From Cryptomeria japonica (lineage: Eukaryota; Streptophyta; Pinopsida; Cupressales; Cupressaceae), in contig NC_081415.1 of the NCBI RefSeq assembly GCF_030272615.1, positions 373,467,009-373,531,008 on the forward strand: 64,000 bases of DNA. Direction: 5' to 3'. The notes under the pieces are model-generated. The model was not told the origin of the DNA and did no database searches. It was given only the letters and a program-made list of their open reading frames with translations. How positions within the stretch are numbered: position 1 is the first letter of the stretch; each line of letters starts with the position of its first letter. Both the position numbers and the translations under genes were made by a program. Positions 47,720 to 59,803 of this stretch are shown one piece after another.

Positions 47720-48900
47720 TGTAAAGGGGAAAGTTTTATTTGGAAATTTGCAACATAGGAGGAGAAATCACCAAATCAATTTTCACTTTGGAGAGGAATT
47801 TCTTTACATTCAAAAGAGGGGAGGAATCTACTAGATTCAATCTAAAATTAGATAGCGACCGAATACAAAGTGGATTGATTGATTATGATGTGTTTTTTCC
47901 TCTTTTGTAAGTTGAAATGTTGATTTAAGGTAAAGTGTTGGAATTGAAGACAAAACTGAGAAAATAATGAGCTACAGGTTTGGGATTTCATCATGCACCT
48001 AGATTTGAGTAATATGAGCTAATTCAGATCTACCTTGGGAAAATGCCCCAAAAAAGTAGGGATTGTGGCGCTGCCTTTTGGTCCTCTGAATTTTTTGTGC
48101 ATTGAAAAGGGTTTTTTCTGTGTCTGCAAATAAATCTTAATCTAAGAAGAACAGCTACGCACTCATTTCATGCACATAGAAAGAAGGGAGAAAAGGTTGG
48201 GAATAGGAATTTGCCTAAGTCAAACCCCAGTTTTGAATCAACATTGAATGAAATATTGCAAATTCTTGAAATAAATGATGGAAAGGTATTCCTCAGATCT
48301 GCAATGAGTGATGATGATGCTTTTCTTCTTGAATGTAATTACATATGTTTTATGAAATGGCATGAACATGACAAAACCCTAACACACAAACATGCTTGCA
48401 AAGAAATGATGCAATGTTGCTCCATAATGCATAGATGAAGAATATGCAGCCTTGAATAACTCTATAAATGCATAATGATGAATGCTTGATTGCTTGAATA
48501 TAGTATCCTTCTTACCCTTTCCTTTCTGTGTATCTCCAAATGAGAGGGGAAGACCTCCTTATATACTTGCCTGTCATCAAACATATTAATTTTATGATAT
48601 AGGCTGACATGGAGCAAGGTTTCCTAGTCAAATTTGAGATGGGGATAAGGGTCCAAATGAGGCCCCAATTAGGGAGGACCATGGTATGGCACCATGGTCC
48701 CAGTGAGGACCAAGACACCCTGGTCCTACACCAAATTGAGCTAGGGTTAAGGGGTCCCAACAAGGTAAAATATTAAAATATGATGTTTATGGCATGGCAG
48801 AGGCATAAATAGATCCCAATCAATAATGAGAATGATAACACTAAGGTAAGGGCCCCAAATATGGTCAAAATTGCAAAGGGTACAATTTTAGGATGCTACA
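47720..48900 (-). mobile_element. Family C solo LTR
   Basis: 1,181 bases bounded by AGAGT at 47715-47719 and 48901-48905. On the minus strand it reads TGTAGCATCCTAAAATTGTA … CCCCTTTACA. It is the best complete copy of the family C LTR. At 48676-48700 it has a perfect 10-bp inverted repeat (GGACCATGGT … ACCATGGTCC) with a 5-bp loop. Confidence 0.92.
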
Positions 48901-48905
48901 AGAGT

Positions 48906-49624
48906 TATTTTTCTCTAGTTTCGATGATGTGCACCCCGTTTAAGACATATATCAATGTTGTGTCTAGTTTCTGGCATGAAGCATCTTGTATAAGAGTTTT
49001 TCTCTCTTGTTATGAGTCTGAACACCTCATTTAAGACATGCAAAGATACAATACAATATGATACAAAGAGGGTGATATGTATGCCTCCCCCCCCTTAAGA
49101 TGTCAACATAACCCTATGTTGATGTCTTAAGGAAGCCAAAAGAAAGGACACCCACCTTCAACACCAAGGAGATATCCTTCAGGAAACAATATTCATAAAT
49201 CCATGCTAAAGAGAGAATACTCTTATAATAAAGGATAAGATAGTTGAAAAAGACATATCTTGCAACAAGTGTAAAGAGGATCCTTGGAGGAGAAGAGATC
49301 TTTTCTCAAAATACATCTACCTCCAAGAGGATTTTCTTGAACAAATATATCTTCTTCTACCAACATAAGGGAAGGAGATCAAGAATGCCTACCTTCCCCC
49401 AATTTCTAGGTGAAAGGTATTCTTGATGAAGGATGACACACTTTTGACCCACTGTGAGGGGTAAGTTTATAATAGATATACATTGCCAAGTGAAAAAGAG
49501 TTTGTAGTCAAGGATACATGCCTCCTGCATAAGAGAGCATCCTTGAGAAAACAACAACTTCACACAAGTAATGACATAAAATCATAAGCAACCACAACTC
49601 AACAAAGGAAAATTTGATCCCTAG
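48906..49624. other. Continuation of the tandem-repeat flank, then unassigned DNA
   Basis: To about 49030 it continues the TCTAGTTTC…GTATAAGAG tandem unit split by the solo LTR. Then a C-run (49087) and a small imperfect hairpin at 49097-49128. The rest is unassigned, with no gene. Confidence 0.5.
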
Positions 49625-49661
49625 GTAAGTGCACCAATATGGTGAACAGAAAAGTGGCCAC
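49625..49661 (+). repeat. Inverted-repeat arm, left
   Basis: GTAAGTGCACCAATATGGTG … GTGGCCAC. Its inverted match is at 62905-62951 with a short extra run of C/G. Between the arms lie both GA arrays and family X copy 2. Confidence 0.65.
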
Positions 49662-49900
49662 ATGCAAAAAAAATGAATTTTTTCATAACCGTGCGTGTTT
49701 TATGAAATTCAAAAACGTGCTAGGCTTGGTAGCCAAAAATAATATAAAAAAAAATTGAAAACGTGTATGAGTTATGCAAACCTAATGCGAACGTTCACAA
49801 TTTCTCATAACCCGTATGGGTTATGCAAAACTAGAAGTTTTGGCCTTAGTTATGAATAACCCGTACAGGTTATGTAGAACTAGGAACCAAAGAGGAAGTG

Positions 49901-49901
<1 letters not shown>
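49662..49901. repeat. Repeated quasi-palindromic CATAACCCGTA…GTTATG words
   Basis: At least three copies of CATAACC(C)GT followed by a related GTTATGNA arm (about 49684, 49802, 49854). Similar words recur at about 61932-62010 beside the second GA array. Confidence 0.6.
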
Positions 49902-49963
<62 letters not shown>

Positions 49964-50328
49964 GGATAAGGAGAGGGGGTGAGAGAAATATTTAGACATA
50001 GAGAGTTAGAGGGAGAGAGTAGGGATAGGGGAGGGAGAGAGAGAGTATGGGGTGGGAAGAGAGATAGAATAGGAGAGGGAGAGGGAGAGAGAGTTAGAGA
50101 TAGAGAGATAATAGAATAAGGAGAGGGAAAGAGATAGGTAAAGAAAGAGAAGGGAGAGAGGGTGAGAATATGATTAAGAGAGAGAGAGAGATATATATAT
50201 ATAATAGGATAAGGAGAGGGGGAGGGAGAGAGAGTAGAGATAGAAAGAGAAGGGGATAGGGGATATGAAGAGAGGAAGAGATACGGGAAAAGAAAGAGAA
50301 GGGAGAGAGGGTGAGAATAGGATTAAGA

Positions 50329-50370
<42 letters not shown>

Positions 50371-50711
50371 GATAAGGAGAGGGGGTGAGAGAGAGAGAGA
50401 GTATGGAGGGGGGAGGAAGAGAGAGTTAGAGAGAGAGTAGGGGGTAGGAAGAGGGATGGAATAGGATAAGGAGTTGGGGAGGGAGAGAGAGTTAGAGATA
50501 GAGAGAGAAGGGGATAGGAAGAGAGGGAGAGAGATAGGGAAAGAAAGTGAAGGGAGAGAGGGTGAGAATAGGATTAAGAGAGAGAGAGAAGGAGATAGAA
50601 AGAGAGAGTGAGTCAGAGAGAGAGAGATAATAGGTTAAGGAGAGGGGGAGGGAGGGAGAGAGAGATTGGGAAAAGGAGAGGGGGAGAGGGAGAGAGAGGA
50701 ATATTGGGAAA

Positions 50712-50789
<78 letters not shown>
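49902..50789. repeat. GA-rich microsatellite array 1
   Basis: About 890 bases almost entirely of purines on the plus strand: pure (GA)n blocks mixed with GGGAGAGAG and AGGATAAGGAG units. The long open frames here are compositional artefacts. Confidence 0.97.
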
Positions 50790-50791
<2 letters not shown>

Positions 50792-52060
50792 GTGTCATGC
50801 CCAAACTTTTGGGCAAAAAACACAACAAAAAAATTTTTAAACACTTAATTACTTGTGACCTATGTTTAATTATATGTGACAACTTAACAAGTTGTACCAA
50901 ATGAAATCTTAATTGATATAAAAATGGTTTTCTAAAGTGAGCGATGAATTAAAATTTAACTAGAAGTCTTAGGTTTCAACTTAAACTCCTAAGCGATAGA
51001 ATTAGATTTTTCACTTACGCAACAATTATGATAACTCCTATTATCAAAGCAGAATAAATTTATTTTATAAGGACAATATCCTTTTAGATATTAAATAAAT
51101 TCGCTCAAAAGCCCCTTCAGTTTTGATTACATTTAATAATATTTAAATAGCCCAATTCTACTAAATTGACATTAATACAATTTCTTGAATTAATATCAAT
51201 TATTTATCTAAGTAAAGGGATATCAAGTTTCCCCATTCATTGATAATTATAATCTCTTCATTATAACTCAATTAATTTTTGAGTCTATTAAATCAATATT
51301 AATACAATTCGATGTATTAGCATTAATTAATTAAGTAATTAAAAATAAAGTGTCAAATGTCATTATATTAATCAAATTATTTACTAAAAGGTTACACTTG
51401 GGTTAAATAAATTCAAAAGATCAAGTCCATTGATTTATTTTACAAATATATTATTCCACTACCATTCCCCCTCACATAACCAATAATAATCATTTAAAAA
51501 CCTTCATTAAATTATTCCAACTAAAGTATTCCATTAAAATTTCCAAAATGTATTTATATATCTATAAAATTTCTCCTTTTTTTTAATTTACGCATTATCC
51601 CTTTTTAAATTAAACTATTCATTATGCTTAACAATACCTATTAATAAATGTTAATAAAAGGAGATTAAACATTTACATATATATTCTTGCATCTAGTAAT
51701 ATAGTCTAACCAATGAATTGAGAACACCATAATGCCTATATAAAATCAATTCATCTTTGAACAAAAATTAAAAATCTTTCCCCATAAAAATTTCATTACT
51801 ATTGATCAGGAAATTCCCCCACCCCAAAAAAACTTATTTAAAATTTCAAACCCCTCCCTTATTATTTTATTCTTTTATTTAAAAGAACATGTGGGCATAA
51901 CCCTATTTAGGGTTTTCCCCACTTTTTCTTTATTATTTTTTTTTTTCTCTTTTTTTTATAACCTCCAAACTTATCCATTCCTCTCTTTATGTCCCTAACT
52001 AAGTTAGGGTTTATTATTTTGTTGCAAGGCATCTTTTAAACATGGCGGCCCATGAAATGT
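50790..52060. other. AT-rich DNA, no gene seen
   Basis: Begins TGTCATGCCCAAACTTTTGG, which resembles a plant LTR start, but no second LTR or partner end is found. Many stops in all frames. Confidence 0.4.
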
Positions 52061-52097
52061 GCAGGTCGACGGGGAGGAGGGATGGAGCTTGAACCGA

Positions 52098-52290
52098 CCA
52101 CTATGGTTAGCCACAGTGGCAGTCGAACCGCCCACTATGGTTATACCATAGTGGCGGCCGTGGTCGTCCACTATGGGTTAACCACAGTGGGCGGCTTGTG
52201 CCGCCACTATGGTTAAGCCACACTGGACGGCCCACTATGGCTTAACCATAGTGGCGGCATGAGCCATCCACTGTGGTTAACCCATAGTGG
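52098..52290. repeat. Array of six tandem GC-rich hairpins (CCACTATGG…CCATAGTGG)
   Basis: Left arms start at 52098, 52132, 52168, 52204, 52232 and 52268. Right arms start at 52111, 52146, 52182, 52218, 52246 and 52282. Each pair is a 9-bp inverted repeat with a loop of 4-5 bases (TTAG, TTATA, GTTAA and similar), joined by GGCGGC-type linkers. Mismatches are few (for example CACACTGG, CACAGTGG). It is a GC-rich island in AT-rich surroundings. Confidence 0.95.
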
Positions 52291-52350
52291 TGGTGGCGTC
52301 TGCCAAGGGGTAGGGTGGGGTAGAGCCCTTGGCTCCCCCATCCCGATCTG

Positions 52351-52352
<2 letters not shown>

Positions 52353-52398
<46 letters not shown>
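52353..52398. repeat. (AT)n microsatellite
   Basis: About 23 AT units, 60 bases after the hairpin array. Another (AT)n tract lies at 52551-52579 and (ATT)n-like sequence at 52716-52770. Confidence 0.97.
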
Positions 52399-52399
<1 letters not shown>

Positions 52400-52402
<3 letters not shown>

Positions 52403-55390
52403 AAATTCTTTTCTATTTTTATTTACTCTTCTTTCAATGTTTTTTTTTTTTTTTAAACGTAGAAAATATGATTTGGTAAAAATAAAGGGCAACAGAGAAA
52501 TGTATGTTTATTTCTCATGCAGAACAACTATAACATTATTTTATAAAAAAGATATATATATATATATATATATATATATCTGAACCATAAATGTAAATAA
52601 ATACATGTTTATAGATGAACAAATTTAGACTCACTATATAAAAGTATATTATTTTTTTATTTTTATTTTTTATTTACTTCTAACAATAGCTTAGTATATA
52701 GGAAACCATTAGATATATATATATTATTATATTATTATATTACTATATTATTATATTATTATATATATAAATCTGCTACAATACATTTACTGAGAGCATG
52801 ACATTCATAAATTAGCAACATTTATTTATATGTTCTATATGGATTCATTTGGCTACATTTACTTGTTGAGCAAAAATATTTTTCAGCATAGCATATTTAG
52901 CAGTCATGAATTTATTTTATAACATAACTAACAAAATCTGATTTTATTTAATATATAAGTGAAGAAAAATTGCATCCCATAATGGTTTATTTTATAACAA
53001 TATTGGTTCATTTCTATTTAAGACCAGCCAGCAATATCACTTTAGTGAGCATAATGAATAAATCACTAGCTGTTAATTATAAGCTTTAACTTTTTAATTT
53101 CACATTCTACTAATTATTTACTTCCTACTTCAGGTTGCTACTAGCATTATTATTTTTCTTTTACAGGAATATGCTCCAATAAATAAATGAACTGCAATAT
53201 ATGCTTATTCAACTTTACATGTTTAGGTTTCATTCTAAGCTAGTCTACACCATAAAACTGATTATAGAAATAAGCTACATTTATTTAAATATTTTTCTTC
53301 CCTTTCATTTTATATATATTTCTTCCAACAAACAATAAAACAGAAAATAAGTTTATTTTTCCTACTCTTTTCCATTGATAATAAATGACAATATAGGAAT
53401 GTTTTAAAACTGCTTCTTTGATTTCTTTATAATGAAAATGCAACAAAGGGATAAGTATACATTCTTATTTTTTTTTTTTTTGTATCCCTTTACAATAATA
53501 ACAAAAGATTACATCCTCAAGCCTCTACATATCTACAAGAAACATATATTCTCCAGATTTTAAATAAGACTAATAGGAGACCAGGCACACAATCTTGACT
53601 TTTCTTCATTCTTTCTTCCCAAAGCAAACCTGCAATAAAGCTTACGGGTTGTGACCATGGAAGCTCACCTCCCAACCTAGGTTTACATGAAGCCACCCTG
53701 AGCTAGGAGAACCAAGACTAAATGGGATACAACCATTGCAAACAAAACATAATAAGATTCACAACCATAGAACTTCCATCCCAAGAATAAACAAGTCACC
53801 AAGTGACTATTTCTTGTGGGGTGAAGGTGGACCAAATACCTAGAGGAGAATCTGCACATAGAAGAACATATTTCCTTTGCAAGGCTACCAAGTAGAATAA
53901 CCACAAGTTCCAAACTGGCATACAAGCTCAATTCTCCCCTTATGACCCCCATTGTATAAACATAAAAACAACGATGCAGCAAGGGGTCTACAACCCTTGT
54001 GTATCACTCTCTTCCCAGAAGAGAGTCTCTACACTCTTTGGTTGTCAAGCAGCCCTTCACCCCCAAGCCTACTCTACCCTCCCAAGGGTGAGTATGGCCT
54101 TGAACACCCAAAACATATAACATGAAATATGCAAGACACAAAATACAAAATGAAGAACTCCAACCAATCTTCCCAAGCCTACAAGAAAACAACCATAGAA
54201 AAGCCAAACAATCTTTCCATGTTAATAATACAAACATAAATAGGAGAGTATTTCAACCAACCTTAAAACCTACAAATTGAAATGAGTAGAAGTTGTAGGA
54301 GAGCTACCCAATCCACTATTCTTTTCCTTCTCAAGACTTAGCCAAAATTTCAACTCCAAAACTAAAATTTCTCAAGAATCTCTCAAACCATTCCCTAAGA
54401 AGATACTCCTCACTCTTTCCAATCCTCTTGGGAAGGGTGAGGGATTTTCATAGGTTGGTCTTCCCAACACCTTACAATCTCTCTATACAGGGAACCCTAA
54501 AAAGGTGAGAGAAAATGGGGAAGAGCAAATATCACTCATTAGGAGGGTTGTCTAACCTAGGTAAGATCCTCAAAAGTTGAAATTCGGCCATCTTGAAAAA
54601 CTCAACTTTTGAGGTGACTAGATAGTCACCATGGAGTGGACACATGGCTAAAATTGGCCTTTACCCATAGGTATAACATATGGACCATTAAAATGCCCCT
54701 AACCTAACCTTAGGAGTTAGTTTGACCCTCTAGAAACCCACCTGAAGTTTACCTACGGGTCGAACTTGAGTTGACCACTCCAAAGGCTCCCTATCCAAGA
54801 CTTATTTGGGACCACACTAAAATATTTGAAAAATTACATTGGTAACACCAATTCCCTCCAAGAGACATGTCACTGCCAACTCACTTTACAACACATGTGT
54901 CAAGTGATGCAATAAAAATACAATACTTAAATTCACATGGCAATGTCCCTTTTTGGATTTAACAATTTTAATAAATACAATTTAACACACATTCAAGCAT
55001 TCACATTTACGAATAAAACACATTACACATGAGGTGTTGTCTTTCCAAATAGACAACCCTTGGCTTCACAAATGCACATAGGTTTAGGCTTGGTTCTCTG
55101 AATAGTTTCCATGGTCACATGGATTAGTTTTCCTACACATCTCACTTTGCACATTAGTAACCCCAAATAATCACATATAATATCAACATATGAAAAGAAT
55201 ACAATTCAAACACTTGGCATACAATTTTAATCATAACAATAAATTTATCATTTATCCAATAAAATCCACATAAAGCAATTTACTCAAAGGCATCATCATA
55301 ATCCTTATGAAACTCAATCATTATGTTGAACAATAGATTTAAATTTAAAAATCTTCCCAAAGGTGCAAAAAGTTGGTGCAAAATTAGAAG
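52400..55390. other. AT-rich intergenic or ancient repeat DNA, no gene seen
   Basis: Apart from microsatellites I see no coding frame with a recognisable motif, no LTR pair and no RNA gene. The sequence from 53580 to 54800 is less AT-rich and may be an old repeat. Short frames at 53683-54237 on the minus strand have no recognisable features. Confidence 0.4.
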
Positions 55391-56380
55391 ATTGTTTATA
55401 TTTTTCCCCTTAGAAGGGTCATATGAAAAATATCGATGAAACTTAAAATGTTTCATCAATACTAAAAAGATCATCGGCCAAAATATTATGTTGAACACCT
55501 CAAGAAGAGTCTCACCGAAAGGATAGTTTCATCGAAATGAAACATAAAGTGTAAAGCACTAAGTTAAAATGATTTCGGTGAAATATCTATTTTGGTAGAT
55601 GAAAGAAATGACTCATCGATGCTCCAATTTCATCAAAAAGCAGAAAGTAAATGAAAGGTGATGTCGAGGAAATTAAGCTACCGAAGAAACCTAAAAATAT
55701 CCATCAAAAGGCAAATCCTATTGATAGCAATATGTCGATAAAAAATAGAAGGGTTCCATCGATAAAGGAAAGGCATCGAAGAGGGGAAGGCTTCAACAGG
55801 ACCATCGGATACTTTATCGAAACAAAAGTCTCATTGATAGGGAAAGTATATCGATGAAAAAAGGACTTCGGCGGGCCAGCATAAAGTTTCATCGAAGCAT
55901 AAAACTCATTGAAATACAATATTGATGAAAGTCATGACAAACTCATCGACAAAGATCTCATCAAAGAAAGGATGGTTTCGGGGAAACTAAAAGATGGTTT
56001 TTCGACAAGGGCCATTTACCGATGAAATGATATCGAAGAAAACAAATATATTCTCATCGATAGTGTTTGTCGATGAAAATGATACATCGAGGAAGCACTT
56101 AATTCATCAGTTGAAGTTATGGTCTTATCGATGAAAATATGATATCGAGTAGGACCTAGAATAACTTAACGACATGTATTTTTCACCGAGAGGAGGGAGT
56201 TTCTAACAAGCAGATAGTATATCAATGAAAAAGCGATTTTTGCTGATACAAAGCTTTCATCGATCCCGAAAGAACATAAAGTAAGTTGTGTCGATGAAGA
56301 ATAGCTTTCGATGAAAGGTTAAAGAACTCCACCGAAGACAAGGGTTTCGATGAAAAGCTAAATTCACAGTCACTTCGGCT
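55390..56380. repeat. Region dense in TCGATGAAA / TTTCATCGA words
   Basis: For about 1 kb, words such as ATCGATGAAA, TTTCATCGAA, CACCGAAGA and TCATCGATAG recur every 20-40 bases on both strands in no fixed period. It lies directly upstream of family X copy 2. The solo LTR at 29640-30829 has a comparable cluster of ACCGAGT words, so this could be the LTR or leader of an unrecognised element. Confidence 0.7.
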
Positions 56381-56672
56381 AAACATTGGTTCCTGCAAAG
56401 AAATTAAAAGCTTGAATTGAAGGTGTCACATCTGCAATTAAGTTCAAACACTTGAGTGACCATTGCAAGCACAGAGACATTAACTATTGTGTCTGATACA
56501 AGTTGTTCACAAAATTACAGTTAAATTGATCGAATTTTTCATGAGAACCAGATAATTGCCAAGATCCAGAAAGTTGCAGGGAGTTAGCTGAGGCTCAAAA
56601 GGAGTAGTTCAAATAGATAGAAGAGTTTAATAGTTCTCCAAGTAAGTGTGATATCCCACATTGATTGAAGTT

Positions 56673-59600
56673 ATGGAACCCTCATCTTCTTCTAAAAAGA
56701 GTTGGAAAGGAAAAGAATTAAACCTTGAGGAAAAACCCAAACGATAGAAGAAAGAGGGTAGAACTTTAGTTCAGGATTTGTTGGATCAATGTCCAACTTC
56801 CAGTGTAAGGTCCAAGAAAATCAAAAATGAAGAGGAAGGGTTAGAAGATAGATTTGAACATCTAGGAGACATATGGGCTGAGATCAGAGGACATGAGTTG
56901 TTTTTATTTGGTTACAAGAGAAGGGAGGCTCCTAAGCCCATAAGTAACCTGTGGAAGAGAAACTTAGGGAAACTGGTAGTTCCGAATGTATTTGTAGATG
57001 TTGAATTAATGAAATCCCTAGCAGATTCCTATAATCCAGAAACCAAGACCATATATGATTACCAAGGAAATCCTATGGTGGAAATCAACAAACAGAGAAT
57101 TGATATGGTGTTTGATTTAGACTGGGATGTAGAGGAGAAGATTGACATACAAAAATTGTCACAAGAGTTTTTCAATTTAGAAGACATCTATAGGAAATGG
57201 AGATTACCCATTCACCGACCAAAGGTCGGAGGATCCATAATTCCTTTCAATAAAACTAACAAGGTGCCCTTTGATGTCAACCAATTCCATCCTGACTTCA
57301 AGTATACATACTATGCTGTAGCCCAAGTTTTAGGCTTAGAGGCTCATCCTCTCATGGATATTGGGGTTATGGTTCTATGTGCTGACTTGCAATCAAAAGA
57401 TCCTAGGCCATTTGATTATGCCACTTATGTTGTAGAAGCCTTAAATCATGGGCTGTAAAAGTTAAAAGGAGACCTTGTAAATATTCATTTCTCCTTGTAT
57501 TCTTTACTGTTGCATGTTATTCTTTATTGTGGACAAGAGTCCAATTTCTGGTCAAATGATTTTAGCATCAGAGCTTATGATAAAAGTGGTTTGAAGAAAC
57601 CAGTCTAGCTGTGGGTCTCTGATTGGGACCAAAGATTTACAAACAACCAATATTGGCACTTCTAGGAGTGCTTTATAAAACCACTCAGTGCAACCCTCGA
57701 ACAACATAGAGACTATACTTTGTCCCCTGAGATCAAAAGATTCCTTAGGCCGAAAGATTTCTCTCCAGAGTCTCAGATTGATCATAACTGGGGTGATTGG
57801 TACTGCCACCCTAATCATATAGAAATCAGAATATTCAGGTATGAAGGGAAGCCATACATGCTCCCAATTGCAGTACCAAACAGGGTGGCTAGTCTGGAGA
57901 TTGTAAGACAATTGTCTGCTGTCAGTGCCAAACATCTCACAGATTTTGGTAAACAATCTATTGTGCCAGGATTACTAGTATTTTTTGATTTTGTTGTTAA
58001 AAGTTCCAAGAGTTATCATTTACTTTAGAATAAGCTAGATTATTATGGCATGACTCTGGGTAATCCTAGAGAGAACTTTGATACTGAGGGATATGTGAAA
58101 GCTGTAAGGACATCTCAGAAACTAAGGGCTAGAATACATGTGGCTCAAATGCCAGATGACTTAATCAGGAATCTTGAAAGGGAGGAAGCCAAGGCCTTGA
58201 GAGAAAGATTTGAGATGACTTGGGAAGCTTTCAAGTGGAAGAGACTGAGGGGCAGAGTGGATGGAAACTTACTTGGAGACCTCCAAGATCCTTTGGAGAT
58301 AGCTAAAAAACTGCTTCAGCATGAGGCAGAAATTATGCATAGAGTGCCCCCATAGTTCCTCCATTTTATCAAAACTAGAAGAGACAGTGAGCCATTGGCT
58401 CACATGTCACCAAAATCAACTGCTAGTAGTATCCCTGCTGACTCCCCTAGAGAAGACTATCCCCCTTGTTTTGAGGTAGAAGTAGATATGGAAACCGGTG
58501 AATTCAATATTAGGGAAGTGGTTGATATAAGGATGACAGAACATGAAGATTTTGTTGCAGAAAAAGGATTCACTTCCTCAAAAGAATTCCTTTCATTCTT
58601 ATACCAATACAAAGGGGCTCATGTGAGAAAAGTATGGCTGGGAAACCAGAAGAAGAGCAGATGAAAAGGCTACAGGATGAGATAGATACTCTCATGAAGG
58701 ATATGACCCCTAAAAAGGGGAGGAAAATGCTAAAAGAGGCTGGTGTCATCATCTTTTCAGGTTGGGACATGAATTCAGCACTTATGTTTGATAGATTCCT
58801 GAAGAAGCAAGACCCAAACCAACAGGTACTACCCCAAGAAGTAGATAAATTGTTTACAAGTTCAGGATATGATCCTGATCAAAAAGCTCTTTTGCAATGG
58901 GCACTATATCCGAAAGGGAAAAGGCCGATTATTACAGATACAGAAGAAACCTTTGGACACCTTATGGTCCATCAGGTAGGGAAGACTGACCCTAGGGTCA
59001 TAGCAAAATTGAATTTGGATGTAGCCAAGCTAAATGTGGATCAGACAGAGTTTTTGGTCAAGGAAAATATTACTTATAAGAGTTTATATGAAAAGACTAA
59101 AGATGAAAACCAGAGGCTACAAACAAGGATACTACAGCATGAGACAGGAACTCCCGTAAGTGAATATGCTACATATCCCATAGGTCAAAGCTTGGATGAT
59201 GTCTTAGATGCCTTGTACTAGAAATACAAAGCAGAAAAGGCTACCAAGTAGGTTGAAGATATGAAGCAGAAGATGTATAAGGTGGTCAATGACATAACTG
59301 ATCACAGGTTTAAATCAATGATGCCTGCTGCAGAAAAATATTGGTTTACATATACTGGAACTATGAAAGCTTTTGATCAGCATAAGTAGCTTGCATCTAG
59401 AGTCAAAGGAATCACTGATGTTACATGAGAGGAGTAGGCAGAGATTGATACTTTCACAGGACCCCATGAAGAATTTGGGAGTATGCTGGAGAAGGAAATA
59501 CAGACTTTGGATGAAGGGAATACCCCTAGGGTGCCCTCCTTTTATAGCAAAGGTATATTGATTACCTTGGATCAGTGGAAGATAGAATTGGTAAATATTA

Positions 59601-59803
59601 AAGAGCAGTCCTTTCAAGAACTGCAAAAGAAAGAAGACCCGACAGCATTGGCGAATTACATCTTGTCGAGATAAGATCTACAAGAGTTCGAAATGAAGAA
59701 ATTGGTTGACACTATCAGGCTTTACAAAGATGACAAGTATACTGAACACATGGGAATGTTTAGTCTTCTTATGTTTAGGTTAGTTAACAAGCCGTCTTCC
59801 TAA
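56673..59803 (+). pseudogene. Family X gene, copy 2 (about 1,040 codons, unrecognised protein)
   Basis: ATG at 56673 (MEPSSSSKKSWKGK) opens a frame kept to 58664, broken by stops (56748, 57456, 57606 and others). One frameshift near 58640 leads to the frame that runs to TAA at 59801. The long clean blocks are 56778-57455, 57720-58025, 58050-58352, 58395-58661 and 58634-59218. Features: polar Ser/Lys-rich start; globular part with LGKLVVPNVF and YTYYAVAQVLGLE; DHNWGDWYC block; Arg/Lys/Glu-rich helix; then a part with TPKKGRKML and a C-terminal Glu/Lys-rich helix. No known domain. The same layout is found at 18099-19883, so it is a dispersed gene family, either retroelement-borne or a multiplied host gene. 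Confidence 0.75.

Noticed and set aside
50793-50830. TGTCATGCCC as the start of an LTR
   Set aside because: No partner LTR, polypurine tract or target duplication found, so it is left unassigned.
50608-50904. Long open frames on both strands in the GA array
   Set aside because: They are runs of Arg/Glu or Ser/Leu codons caused by (GA)n composition; no start context or homology.
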